Below, piece after piece: positions 56,454 to 64,000 of a stretch of 64,000 nucleotides of DNA. Below the pieces are notes generated by a model. It was not told the origin of the DNA, did no database searches, and saw only the letters and a program-made list of their open reading frames with translations. This stretch comes from Bin87 sp963666865 (GTDB lineage: Bacteria; Chloroflexota; Dehalococcoidia; Lucifugimonadales; UBA3495): contig OY763072.1 in the NCBI GenBank assembly GCA_963666865.1, positions 1,302,001 through 1,366,000 of the forward strand. The letters are read 5' to 3'. The translations under genes and the position numbers were made by a program. Within the stretch, counting starts at the first letter, position 1; the number at the start of each line of letters is the position of its first letter.

Positions 56454-57617
56454 TTGGCGTTTTCGATTCCGCCTTTATCCGCTCCGTCAAGCCGCCGGCT
56501 GCGGCTGCTAGCCGCACTGGCCCTGGCGATTTTGACCGTGGTGGTCATCTGGAAACTGCTGGCGGTGCTGTTGGCGTTCTTGCTGAGCGGGATCGTGGCT
56601 TACCTGCTGGTTCCGGTCGTGAACCTGGCCGAGCACAACACTCCTTGGGGGCGCCGCTGGCCCCGAGCCACCAGAATGGGCGCCACCGGGTTGCTGCTGC
56701 TGCTGTTGCTGTTGGCGATTTTGATTATCGTGGGCCTGGGGTTGTTGGGGATAATCGGTCAATCCAAGGCCCTGGTGGAGCGCGCCCCCGACCTGGTAAC
56801 CGATGCGCAAAAAATCTACCGGGACGCAATCGATGCCTACGAGAACCGAGTCCCGCCCAACATACGGGAAATGATTGACCCGCGTTTGGGCGAACTGAGA
56901 CAAGCTCTGGTGGACGGCCTGAATCAGGCGCTGTTGCGGCTGTTTCGCATCCTGCAAACCGGTGTCGGTCTGGTCGTTTCCCTTGCCACCGTGCCCATCA
57001 TTCTGTTTTATTTGCTCTACGACCCGGAAGGGTTGGGTCGAGGCGCGCGACGACTGCTGCCCAGGACCGTGCGAGATGACTTCTGCGAAATAGCCCGGCT
57101 GACCGGTGAGTCCATCGGCGTTTACCTGCGCGTGCAGCTGCTCTTGGCCGCCATGACCGGCGTGGTAATCGGCCTGGGCCTCTGGGCCATGGGCGTATCG
57201 GTGGCCCCGATCCTGGCCATAATCGCTGCCTTTGCCGAGTTGATTCCCATCGTGGGGGCAACCATTTCGCTGGTCATAGCCGTGGTTGTGATGCTGGTGA
57301 CGGATCTGGCGAAAGCGCCATGGGTGGTGGCCTTGTACCTGGTGTGGCAGGTGCTGCAAAACTCGCTCATCGCGCCCAGGTTCCAGGGTCAAGCATTGGG
57401 TTTGCACCCGCTGGCGATAGTCCTGGCCCTGGCCATATTCGGGCTGCTCCTGGGCTTTTGGGGCATACTGGTCGCCGCGCCCTTCACCGCCGCCGGCTAC
57501 CGCGTCATACGCTACGTCGTGGAGGAATGGTACGCCGCCGAAGTCCTGCTGCCGACTGCGGTTCTCATTGACGCAGACCCGGAGCCGGAAAGCGCGCTTG
57601 GCGACGATGCCGAATAG
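56454..57617 (+). CDS. AI-2E family membrane permease
   Basis: A 387-residue protein of the AI-2E (PerM/TqsA-like) family with about eight membrane segments. Recognisable parts are LLAVLLAFLLSGIVAYLLVP, VVSLATVPIILFYLLYDPEG, IAAFAELIPIVGATISLVIA and a C-terminal PLAIVLALAIFGLLLGFWGI. Proteins of this family export small molecules or act as Na+/H+ antiporters; autoinducer transport is unproven here. The start appears to be a TTG at 56454; a nearby ATG (56446) is in another frame. Confidence 0.88.
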   Translation: MAFSIPPLSAPSSRRLRLLAALALAILTVVVIWKLLAVLLAFLLSGIVAYLLVPVVNLAEHNTPWGRRWPRATRMGATGLLLLLLLLAILIIVGLGLLGIIGQSKALVERAPDLVTDAQKIYRDAIDAYENRVPPNIREMIDPRLGELRQALVDGLNQALLRLFRILQTGVGLVVSLATVPIILFYLLYDPEGLGRGARRLLPRTVRDDFCEIARLTGESIGVYLRVQLLLAAMTGVVIGLGLWAMGVSVAPILAIIAAFAELIPIVGATISLVIAVVVMLVTDLAKAPWVVALYLVWQVLQNSLIAPRFQGQALGLHPLAIVLALAIFGLLLGFWGILVAAPFTAAGYRVIRYVVEEWYAAEVLLPTAVLIDADPEPESALGDDAE

Positions 57618-57690
57618 CACAGTTCGCCGGCCTGGTGTACAATCGGGGCAATTATCGCCGCCGGCCGCGCTCCCGAAGGGGGAATTGCAG

Positions 57691-58992
57691 ATGCGTATCC
57701 TACTGATTGCTACCAACCGACACAACCGGGTGATGAGCCGCATGAGGGCCCAGCCCATACCCATCGGACTGGCCTACGTGGCCGGCCACGTGGACCGCTC
57801 CCGGCACGAGGTCAAGTTGGTGGACCTCATGTTCGCCAGCGAGAACTATCTGGACGAAGTTGAGCAGACCGTGCGTGACTTCAATCCCGAGCTGGTGGGC
57901 ATCTCCATTCGCAACTTGAGCAATCACAGCTACGTCGATCCCCAGTGGCAGCTGCCCATCACCAAGAGTGTCATTGAGCGCATACGCACCATCTCCGATG
58001 CGACGATAGTGTGCGGTGGCCCGGCATTCAGCATCATGCCCCAGCAGGTTTTCAATTTCGTCCAGCCTGACATCGGCATCGCCGGCGACGCCGGGGAGAC
58101 CTTCGCCGAGCTGGCCAATCGGGTGGAAATCGGCGAGCCGGACTACCGTGGCATGACCGGCGTGCTTTACCGCGAAAACGGCGAGATCGTGTACAACGGA
58201 ATGCGCTGCTCCTCTGATTTCGTCAGCCGCCCCAGCCTGGACGACCTGGATATGCCCAAGTATGCCCAGGCCGGTTTCGGCGTCAGCGTGCTGACCAAGT
58301 TGGGCGGTTTCTACTACCCGACCTCCGCCGACGACATCCGCACCCCGGAAGGGGCCTGGCGAGTCATACGCCCCATCAACGAAGTGGTTGAGGAAGTAAC
58401 CGAGGTTACCGCCCGCTACGGCCTGAAGAAGATATTCTTCGTGGACAACTGTTTCAACGTTCCCCTGGAGCACGCCAAGGAGTTGTGCAACGCCCTGATG
58501 GAAGCCGAGGTCAAGGTGCGCTGGAACACCTGCCTCGCCCCCTATGCCTGCGACGCCGAGTTGATCGGGATGATGAAACAGGCCGGCTGCGGCCTGGTCA
58601 TGATGGGCGGCACCCGCGGCGGCGACCCTCACGAGGGCGACAACGACACCTCCCGCTACGCCTCCTTGAAAGAAACCACCGAACTGTGCGAAGCCGGCGA
58701 CCTGCACTACACCATCTCCCAGCAGTTCGGCGAACCGGGCGAGACGCGGGAGTCGGTGGAGAACAAGCTGGAGTTCCTGCGCGGCCTGACGCCGGCGCTG
58801 GCGAACCTCCGCGTCGGCGTCAGCGTGATGCCGGGAACCGACGTCGCGGCCCGCTGCATCGAGGAAGGCATCATCAAGGACGAGACCGAACTCATCGCTC
58901 CGACTTTCTACATGGCCGAGGAAGTGCGCCCCTGGCTCGTGGACTACCTCCGCGAGCTGGTGGACGCCAATCCCCGCTGGAACCTGATGTAG
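57691..58992 (+). CDS. radical-SAM-like B12-binding-domain protein lacking the CX3CX2C cluster motif
   Basis: A 433-residue protein with the layout of class B radical SAM methylases. An N-terminal B12-binding-like domain (MRILLIATNRHNRVMSRMRA, VDLMFASENYLDEVEQTVRD, VCGGPAFSIMPQQVFNF) is followed by a TIM-barrel region with KKIFFVDNCFNVPLEHAKEL and KVRWNTCLAPYACDAELIGM. In such enzymes T-K-R-G-C-x3-C-x2-C ligates the 4Fe-4S cluster. Here residues 202-212 read TKLGGFYYPTS and no cysteine triad occurs. The frame is intact, so this is a real sequence change. The product may be a non-catalytic relative. GGGGGAA precedes the ATG. Confidence 0.8.
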   Translation: MRILLIATNRHNRVMSRMRAQPIPIGLAYVAGHVDRSRHEVKLVDLMFASENYLDEVEQTVRDFNPELVGISIRNLSNHSYVDPQWQLPITKSVIERIRTISDATIVCGGPAFSIMPQQVFNFVQPDIGIAGDAGETFAELANRVEIGEPDYRGMTGVLYRENGEIVYNGMRCSSDFVSRPSLDDLDMPKYAQAGFGVSVLTKLGGFYYPTSADDIRTPEGAWRVIRPINEVVEEVTEVTARYGLKKIFFVDNCFNVPLEHAKELCNALMEAEVKVRWNTCLAPYACDAELIGMMKQAGCGLVMMGGTRGGDPHEGDNDTSRYASLKETTELCEAGDLHYTISQQFGEPGETRESVENKLEFLRGLTPALANLRVGVSVMPGTDVAARCIEEGIIKDETELIAPTFYMAEEVRPWLVDYLRELVDANPRWNLM

Positions 58993-59021
58993 CCGCAAAC
59001 CCCAGGTAATCGCATCATCCC

Positions 59022-59046
59022 CGTCATTCCCGCGAAAGCGGGAATC
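59022..59046. repeat. REP-like element
   Basis: A copy with core ATTCCCGCGAAAGCGGGAAT and GTC/CC flanks, 29 bases after the radical-SAM-like gene stop codon. Confidence 0.85.
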
Positions 59047-59102
59047 CAGCAATCCTGTGGTAATCGGCTCGAGATTGCGTTTAACTCTGAAGGAACCAGA
59101 AG

Positions 59103-60554
59103 ATGACTCTGACGCAAGATCCACAACTCGGGTCCGGCAGGATCGCCCTCGCCAACCCCGAAACCATCCGCGCCGCCCACCTGCTCCGCCGGGCCGGTTT
59201 CACCCCCACCCGCGCCGAGATCAACCGCGCCGTGGAACGGGGCTACGAGGCTACGGTCGAGGAACTGCTGCACCCCGAAGACCGGCCCGATCTGGAAATC
59301 GAAGACCTGATCCGACGCTACCACGTGGATCAGAACAGCCTGATGCTGCTGGAAAGCAGCCAGAGTTACTGGCTCTATCGCATCATCAACAGCCAGCGTC
59401 CCCTGGAAGAGAAGATGGCCCTGTTCTGGCACGGCCTCTTCGCCACCGCCTACGGCAAGCTGAACCACGCCAAAGCCGTAGTCAACCAGACCCATACCTT
59501 CCGCCGCCACGGGTTGGGCAGGTTTGCCGACATCCTGCTGGAGCTGTCCCGCGATCCCGCCATGATCTTCTGGCTGGACAACAAGGACAACCACCGGGAC
59601 GCTCCCAACGAGAACTACGGACGGGAACTGCTGGAACTGTTCTCCATGGGCATCGGCAACTACACCGAGGGCGACGTGAAAGCGGCCGCCCGGGCTTTCA
59701 CCGGCTGGACTATAGACAACGCTCAGTACATGAGCATCCGCGCCAGCCGCGACTCCTTCTGGCCCTACGGTCGCATCGACTGGCAGTTCCGCTACCGGGA
59801 CGACGACCACGACGACAGCGAGAAAACCTTCCTGGGCCACACCGGCCCCTTTGGCGGACAGGACGTCATCGACATCATTGTCCGGCAGCCGGCCACCGCC
59901 CACTACATCGCCGGCAAACTCTACGGCTTCTTCGTCTCCGACCAGCCCGACGAAGCGGCCATCGGCATCCTCGCCGACGAGTTCACCCGCACCGGCGGGA
60001 ACATCCGCTCCGTCATGCGCTGCCTGTTCCTGTCCGATTTCTTCTCGGATGCGTGGACCCGCCTGGCCCGCGTCAAAAGCCCCGCCGAGTTGGTGGGCGG
60101 CACCGCGCGGCTGGCCGGCAGCCACCGCACTCCGGAGTGGACCATCTCCAACCTGGCCATGGACGTTAACTTCATGGGCCAGGAAATCCTGAACCCGCCC
60201 ACGGTGGAAGGTTGGCACACCGGCCGGGAGTGGATCGACACCGGCAACCTGGTGGAACGCATCAACGCCGCCGGCGCCGAAATGCGCGATACCAACCGCC
60301 CCGGTGTCCGCGCCGTCATTGAGCGGGCCAAGTCGGCCGGCCCCGTCCTGGAACCGCAAGCGCTGGCCGAAGCGTGCCTCGACGCCGTGGGGATATTCGA
60401 GGTGACGGAAGGGACGATGAAAAGCCTGGTGGCGCTGGCGGCCCCGTGGGGAGAAGTGCGCTTTGATCGCCCTGACGCCATCGCCTGCTCCGAGGAGCGG
60501 GTAGTGGAGATGCTGCAACTCATCGTGGCTTCCCGGGAGTACCAGTTGGCCTAG
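59103..60554 (+). CDS. DUF1800 domain-containing protein
   Basis: A 483-residue DUF1800 protein. Typical parts are AAHLLRRAGFTPTRAEINRA, the metal-free EEKMALFWHGLFATAYGKLN, PNENYGRELLELFSMGIGNY and ARAFTGWTID, and a C-terminal GWHTGREWIDTGNLVERINA. There is no signal peptide, whereas many relatives carry one. In other bacteria it is followed by a DUF1501 gene; here the next gene is a DUF445 protein. The function is unknown. Confidence 0.9.
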   Translation: MTLTQDPQLGSGRIALANPETIRAAHLLRRAGFTPTRAEINRAVERGYEATVEELLHPEDRPDLEIEDLIRRYHVDQNSLMLLESSQSYWLYRIINSQRPLEEKMALFWHGLFATAYGKLNHAKAVVNQTHTFRRHGLGRFADILLELSRDPAMIFWLDNKDNHRDAPNENYGRELLELFSMGIGNYTEGDVKAAARAFTGWTIDNAQYMSIRASRDSFWPYGRIDWQFRYRDDDHDDSEKTFLGHTGPFGGQDVIDIIVRQPATAHYIAGKLYGFFVSDQPDEAAIGILADEFTRTGGNIRSVMRCLFLSDFFSDAWTRLARVKSPAELVGGTARLAGSHRTPEWTISNLAMDVNFMGQEILNPPTVEGWHTGREWIDTGNLVERINAAGAEMRDTNRPGVRAVIERAKSAGPVLEPQALAEACLDAVGIFEVTEGTMKSLVALAAPWGEVRFDRPDAIACSEERVVEMLQLIVASREYQLA

Positions 60555-60587
60555 CGACAGGTTCTGGTTGCGGAGCAACACTCCATT

Positions 60588-61499
60588 GTGGAAATCGTTC
60601 TACTCGTCATCCCTTGGATTGCCCCGCCGATAGTCGGCGCCTTCATTGGGTACTGGACCAACCGGATTGCCCTCAGGATGCTTTTCAGACCACACCGGCC
60701 CAAGCACGTTTTGGGCGTCCGGGTTCCGTTCACGCCCGGGATCATACCCAAGAATCGCTCCGAACTGGCGACCGCTATCGGTCGGGCCGTAGCTGAAGAA
60801 CTACTAACCCCGGAGGCGATTCGGCAACAGTTGCGGAGCCCGGGATTCCGAGATGGTATCCGCCGTTGGGTGGGCCAGCAACGCCGATCGCTGATGGAAA
60901 CCCCCATCACGCTGTCAGCAGAGCAGGAGCGCCAACTTTTGGCCGCGCTTGGAGGGCCGATAACCCAGGCCATCCGCAGTGTTCTGGAACAACCGGCAGT
61001 GAGGGAACGTCTGATTGAAATAGGCGACGAGGCAATTGAGCAATACGTGTCGCGACAGAATATTGCGGTCAGGACGGCGTTCCGAGCCGTCAGGCCGTTG
61101 GCGGCTAATATCGTCAACGGATTAATCCGCGATACAATTGACGCCACCAGCCGGAACTTTAACCCGCAGCAGGTCTCCAGCCTGATGGACAACTGGATAC
61201 GGAGCGGCAGCCCCAAAGCCATTGGCGATTATATAGCCCTGGCGCCGGACGATGAAGCGCGGATTGATGACTACGTTGCCGAGCGACTGATAACTTACCT
61301 GGACAATCAGTTGCCGGCGTTAGTCAAAACTCTAAACCTTGAGATCTTGGTGACTGACCGCGTCAATAGCTTTGACGTGGATACCGTAGAAAAACTGATA
61401 CTGGACGTCACGGGTTATCATCTGAAGTGGATCAGTTGGTTCGGCGGACTGCTGGGGTTAATAATCGGCCTGTTGCAGCTGTTGTTGCGACTACTGTAG
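60588..61499 (+). CDS. DUF445 family membrane protein
   Basis: A 303-residue protein with membrane segments at both ends (VLLVIPWIAPPIVGAFIGYW and WFGGLLGLIIGLLQLLLRLL). Between them lies GYWTNRIALRMLFRPHRPKH and PGIIPKNRSELATAIGRAVA, both typical of DUF445. The central part is helical. A GTG at 60588 with GGAG upstream starts it. The biochemical function of DUF445 is not known. Confidence 0.9.
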   Translation: MEIVLLVIPWIAPPIVGAFIGYWTNRIALRMLFRPHRPKHVLGVRVPFTPGIIPKNRSELATAIGRAVAEELLTPEAIRQQLRSPGFRDGIRRWVGQQRRSLMETPITLSAEQERQLLAALGGPITQAIRSVLEQPAVRERLIEIGDEAIEQYVSRQNIAVRTAFRAVRPLAANIVNGLIRDTIDATSRNFNPQQVSSLMDNWIRSGSPKAIGDYIALAPDDEARIDDYVAERLITYLDNQLPALVKTLNLEILVTDRVNSFDVDTVEKLILDVTGYHLKWISWFGGLLGLIIGLLQLLLRLL

Positions 61500-61554
61500 T
61501 AAGCAACCGACTCGTACTTCCCCGAGTAGTGCGCCCCGAGATGGAGGCGAAGCC

Positions 61555-62577
61555 ATGACCACCGCCACCGCAACATTCCAGTATAGCCACACCGTCGGCT
61601 TCCTCGCCTACCGGGGGCGTGGGTTCATCCATCCGGTGGACCTGGCGCTGGCCGACGGCGGCGTGATGTACGTGCTCAACCGGGGCGGGCCAGAGTCCGT
61701 GGGCCGGCTGGAGCTCAAGCGCGTGTGCGTCTGCACGGTGGACGAGGGCTACATCGGAGAATGGGGCACGGGTGGGACGGAGGACGGTCAATTCTGGTGG
61801 CCCAGCGGCATCGCTCGCGGCCACGATGGCCGGCTCTACGTCACCGACGAGGCATTGCAGCGGGTCAACGTTTTCGACGCCGACGGTCAATTCATCAAGC
61901 GCTGGGGAGAGTCCGGCGAACAACCGGGCCAACTGAACCGCCCCGCCGCCATCGCCACCGCTCCCGACGGCTCTTTGCTGATAACCGACGGGATGAACCA
62001 CCGGATCCAGCGCTTCACCGTTGACGGTGAATACCAACACGGTTGGGGCGTTTACGGAACCCAGGCCGGTCAGTTCAATACCCCCTGGGGAGTATCCTGC
62101 GACGCCAGTGGCAACGTTTTCATCGCCGACTGGCGCAACGACCGGATCCAGGCGTTCACTCCGGAGGGTCGTTTTGTCGGCCAGTGGGGCGTCTCCGGCG
62201 ACGGCAAGGGGCAGTTGAGCCGCCCGTCGTCGGTGGCGGTGGACGGCGACGGTTACATCTACGTGGCCGACTGGGGCAACGAGCGGGTGCAGATCTTCGC
62301 TCCCGACGGCGAGGTGGCCGCCATACTGCGCGGCGATGCCACCACGTCAACCTGGGCGGAGGACTACCTGGCCGCCAACCCCGACGAGTCCGCCGCCCGT
62401 CGCGCCGCAGACCTCGCCCCGGCCGTCAATCCGTGGCGCGACCACCACCGCGAAACCTCAGCCGGCGTGGAGGCGCTATTCTGGGGGCCGACCTCGGTCA
62501 CCCTGGACGCCGAAGGACGCATCTACGTGGTGGATTCCTGTCGCCACCGCGTCCAGATCTATCGCAAAGTTTCGTAA
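61555..62577 (+). CDS. NHL-repeat beta-propeller protein, copy 2
   Basis: A 340-residue cytoplasmic protein of six or so NHL blades. Each blade has the pattern WPSGIARGHDGRLYVTDEAL, RPAAIATAPDGSLLITDGMN, TPWGVSCDASGNVFIADWRN or RPSSVAVDGDGYIYVADWGN. The last blade (GPTSVTLDAEGRIYVVDSCR) follows an insertion of about 50 residues. No catalytic motif is visible. It is convergent with a CMD-like gene. Possible roles are protein binding or lactonase-like chemistry. Confidence 0.9.
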   Translation: MTTATATFQYSHTVGFLAYRGRGFIHPVDLALADGGVMYVLNRGGPESVGRLELKRVCVCTVDEGYIGEWGTGGTEDGQFWWPSGIARGHDGRLYVTDEALQRVNVFDADGQFIKRWGESGEQPGQLNRPAAIATAPDGSLLITDGMNHRIQRFTVDGEYQHGWGVYGTQAGQFNTPWGVSCDASGNVFIADWRNDRIQAFTPEGRFVGQWGVSGDGKGQLSRPSSVAVDGDGYIYVADWGNERVQIFAPDGEVAAILRGDATTSTWAEDYLAANPDESAARRAADLAPAVNPWRDHHRETSAGVEALFWGPTSVTLDAEGRIYVVDSCRHRVQIYRKVS

Positions 62578-62598
62578 AATGCCAATGATCCCGTTGTT

Positions 62599-62626
62599 GT
62601 AGGGGCGACGCATGCGTCGCCCCTAC
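62599..62626. repeat. 28-bp palindrome, ACGCATGCGT centre variant
   Basis: A perfect palindrome with the usual GTAGGGGCG arms but a changed centre (ACGCATGCGT in place of AATAATTATT). It lies between the convergent NHL (stop 62577) and CMD-like (stop 62633) genes, so it could serve both as a bidirectional hairpin. Confidence 0.9.
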
Positions 62627-62632
62627 GCAATG

Positions 62633-63199
62633 TTATCCCGGTATCCGTTGCAGCAACGGCTCCGACCGCTCGGGCAGCAGGTCGGTCTCAAAGGTGTTGA
62701 TAAGCATCCCCAGCATGGTGTAGTTGCCCAGGATGAGCGTGAGTTCAATCACGCCCTGCTGTCCGAAGACCTCCAGCGCGCTCTGGTAACCGCCCCGGCT
62801 GACCTGGTGGTTCCGCAGAATCTCCCGGCCCAGGTGGATGACGGCAGACTCGTCGGCGGATAATGCCGGCAGCGGCTTGTTGTCGCGGATGGCGTCCACC
62901 ACCGCGTCCGGCACGCCGGCGGCGCGGGCGGACCCGGCATGGGCGTTCCAGATGTGCTGGCAGTCCATTTCCCGAGCGGCCACCAGCATCGCCAGTTCGG
63001 CGGCTTTCAGCGGTACGCTGGACGCATTGCGCAGATACTGGTTCAGCCCGGTGGCGTGCTTGCTGGCCTCCGGCACGTGTACCATCACGGAGCCTGGACC
63101 ATACGGAGGGACGGCGGTCCCATTCTGGGTAATCTCGTCAAAGGTGGCTTCCTGTCCGGCGGGTACGGTGTCGCGGGTCGCTGCGGGTAGTCGGGCCAT
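62633..63199 (-). CDS. carboxymuconolactone decarboxylase (CMD/AhpD)-like protein, copy 2
   Basis: A 188-residue protein similar to the one at 52257. The active-site helix reads AMLVAAREMDCQHIWNAHAG, again with one Cys followed by a His, and it ends LILGNYTMLGMLINTFETDL. The ATG at 63199 has GGAGGA upstream; the frame extending to 63466 passes through a repeat-rich gap. It stands beside an RraA-like gene on the same strand. Confidence 0.88.
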   Translation of the reverse strand: MARLPAATRDTVPAGQEATFDEITQNGTAVPPYGPGSVMVHVPEASKHATGLNQYLRNASSVPLKAAELAMLVAAREMDCQHIWNAHAGSARAAGVPDAVVDAIRDNKPLPALSADESAVIHLGREILRNHQVSRGGYQSALEVFGQQGVIELTLILGNYTMLGMLINTFETDLLPERSEPLLQRIPG

Positions 63200-63236
63200 T
63201 TTGTTCCTCCTATCTGTGAAACGATAAGCACCGCCG

Positions 63237-63296
63237 CTCGTCCTGCGCTTGTCGAAGGATGAGCAGTATGGTTCGACAGGCTCACCATGAGCGGAT
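63237..63296. repeat. dispersed-type inverted repeat with TTCGACAGGCTCA motif
   Basis: CGCTCGTCCTGCGCTTGTCG and GTTCGACAGGCTCACCATGA face each other and can pair in part (CGACAGGC-like to GCGCTTGTCG-like). Similar sequences are widespread as REP-type repeats. Between the RraA-like stop and the CMD-like start. Confidence 0.5.
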
Positions 63297-63323
63297 GCTA
63301 ACAAAGCAGGTTGACTCTGAGTC

Positions 63324-64000
63324 CTAGCGATAGGGTTTCTTCCCCGTCTTCTCTTCAAAAAGTTTCCAGGTATTATCGTTGAACGGGTAATACTTGCCGG
63401 GCGAGCACTGCTCGATTTCCAGCTGCGCCTTGATGACCGCCTCCACTTCCTCCCGCTGGTGGGCAATCTGAATCACCTCATCGGCGGCGCTTGCCGGCAC
63501 CACCACCACGCCATCGTCGTCGCCAACGATGGCGTCTCCAGGGCGCACCAGGACCCCGCCGCACTGGATGCAGTCGTTGACCTGCCACGGCCAGAACTCG
63601 GCCGGCCCCTGCTTGGCGGTAGAATTGGCCGCATAGACCGGGAAGCCGTACTCCTTCAACGTATTGGTGTCGCGCACCGCTCCGTCGGTGACCAAACCGC
63701 CTACGCCGCGCTGAAAGAGGCGATAGAACTTGATGTCCCCGCCGATGCTGCTGTACTCCCAGCCCATGGCGTCAATCACCAGTACCTCTCCCGGCCCACA
63801 AAGCTCGAAGGCTACGTACTCCGCGGAGTCTGCGCCCTTGGGCTTATCGGCGGCCAGGTCGGGCCGGTGGGGCACGAAGCGGAGAGTCACCGCTCGGCCG
63901 GCCATGTGCTGCCCGGGTTGCAGGGGTTTGGCGCCCTCAATCATGCTCATGGGCCACCCCATCACCCACAGGCCGTCAATCAGGGTCTGGGTGGGAATGG
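63324..64000 (-). CDS. RraA-like family protein, N-terminally truncated by the window
   Basis: The frame stays open past the right window edge, so about the first residues are missing. The visible 225 residues include TLIDGLWVMGWPMSMIEG, HMAGRAVTLRFVPHR, VLVIDAMGWEYSSIGGDI, LVTDGAVRDTNTLKEYGFPV and PGDAIVGDDDGVVVVPASAA. These are the hallmarks of the RraA/HMG-aldolase-like family (G-D-D-D-G-V, D-G-x-x-R-D), whose enzymes are 4-hydroxy-4-methyl-2-oxoglutarate aldolases or oxaloacetate decarboxylases. Confidence 0.9.
   Translation of the reverse strand, partial: IPTQTLIDGLWVMGWPMSMIEGAKPLQPGQHMAGRAVTLRFVPHRPDLAADKPKGADSAEYVAFELCGPGEVLVIDAMGWEYSSIGGDIKFYRLFQRGVGGLVTDGAVRDTNTLKEYGFPVYAANSTAKQGPAEFWPWQVNDCIQCGGVLVRPGDAIVGDDDGVVVVPASAADEVIQIAHQREEVEAVIKAQLEIEQCSPGKYYPFNDNTWKLFEEKTGKKPYR

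Noticed and set aside
57638..57643. TACAAT as a -10 box before the radical-SAM-like gene
   Set aside because: No -35 box at a usable distance; too weak to list.
57700..60581. Long minus-strand frames opposite the radical-SAM-like and DUF1800 genes
   Set aside because: Shadows; the plus-strand products have clear family motifs.

Overview
The window reads as a high-GC bacterial chromosome segment (apart from one lower-GC restriction-modification patch), densely packed with about 60 genes. The gene set points to the Chloroflexota, most likely a SAR202-like Dehalococcoidia lineage: several FMN-dependent (LLM) monooxygenase-like genes, SDR, GMC, thiolase, MaoC, LigB-type, carboxymuconolactone-decarboxylase-like and RraA-like genes for oxidising organic molecules, Uma2 proteins, NHL beta-propellers, YtxH, DUF445 and DUF1800 proteins, and small membrane/coiled-coil proteins. 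This is inferred from gene content only; there is no rRNA or other phylogenetic anchor in the window, and no tRNA or CRISPR array was seen.

Layout. 1-7.2 kb (all minus): a partial membrane coiled-coil gene, a PaREP1/HEPN-like gene, a conserved hypothetical, an NHL propeller protein, an SDR, a HepT/MntA toxin-antitoxin pair, VOC, GNAT and GMC oxidoreductase genes. 7.3-9.4 kb: an AT-richer DNA methyltransferase plus probable restriction endonuclease. 9.4-13.1 kb: a Uma2 protein, a thiolase with its own promoter, and a membrane-anchored PQQ-type propeller. 13.1-25.5 kb: a DppC/DppB-type permease pair and five tandem paralogous family-5 substrate-binding lipoproteins. Each of the five has its own sigma70-like promoter of a common design, and the four interior junctions each carry a long inverted repeat just after the upstream copy's stop codon. 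25.6-27.2 kb (plus): a split MaoC/FAS1-like dehydratase pair and a small DUF4242-like protein. 27.2-32.2 kb (minus): a small membrane protein, YihY, an S26 peptidase, prephenate dehydratase, and TrkA/TrkH potassium uptake. 32.3-34.8 kb: leuS.

34.8-47.5 kb (plus) is a cobalamin (anaerobic, cbi-type) cluster: two retropepsin-like proteins, then cbiC, cbiX, two ytxH genes, uma2, cbiD, cbiT, cbiL, [two antisense unknown genes plus a complete ISAs1-family element], cbiF, cbiG fused in frame to a HEPN-like domain, a second HEPN-like gene, and cbiH. No CbiE, CbiJ or CbiA is present in the window. 47.6-55.8 kb: a small membrane coiled-coil gene, an HpcH/HpaI aldolase, a LysR regulator divergent from two tandem LigB-type genes, a CMD-like gene, and two LLM oxidoreductases interleaved with two more small membrane coiled-coil genes. 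55.8-64 kb: a TlpA-like lipoprotein divergent from an AI-2E-type permease, a radical-SAM-like protein lacking its iron-sulfur cysteines, DUF1800, DUF445, an NHL propeller, a second CMD-like gene, and a partial RraA-like gene.

Two families of short dispersed inverted repeats run through the window, almost always intergenic and usually just after a stop codon: a 28-bp palindrome (half-site GTAGGGGCGAATAA) with variants, and a REP-like element (core ATTCCGGCTTTCGCCGGAAT). The most unusual points are the five-cassette binding-protein array, the CbiG-HEPN fusion with an internal ribosome-binding site, the cysteine-less radical-SAM-like protein, the cobalamin enzymes with altered catalytic residues, and the 3'-end palindromes.
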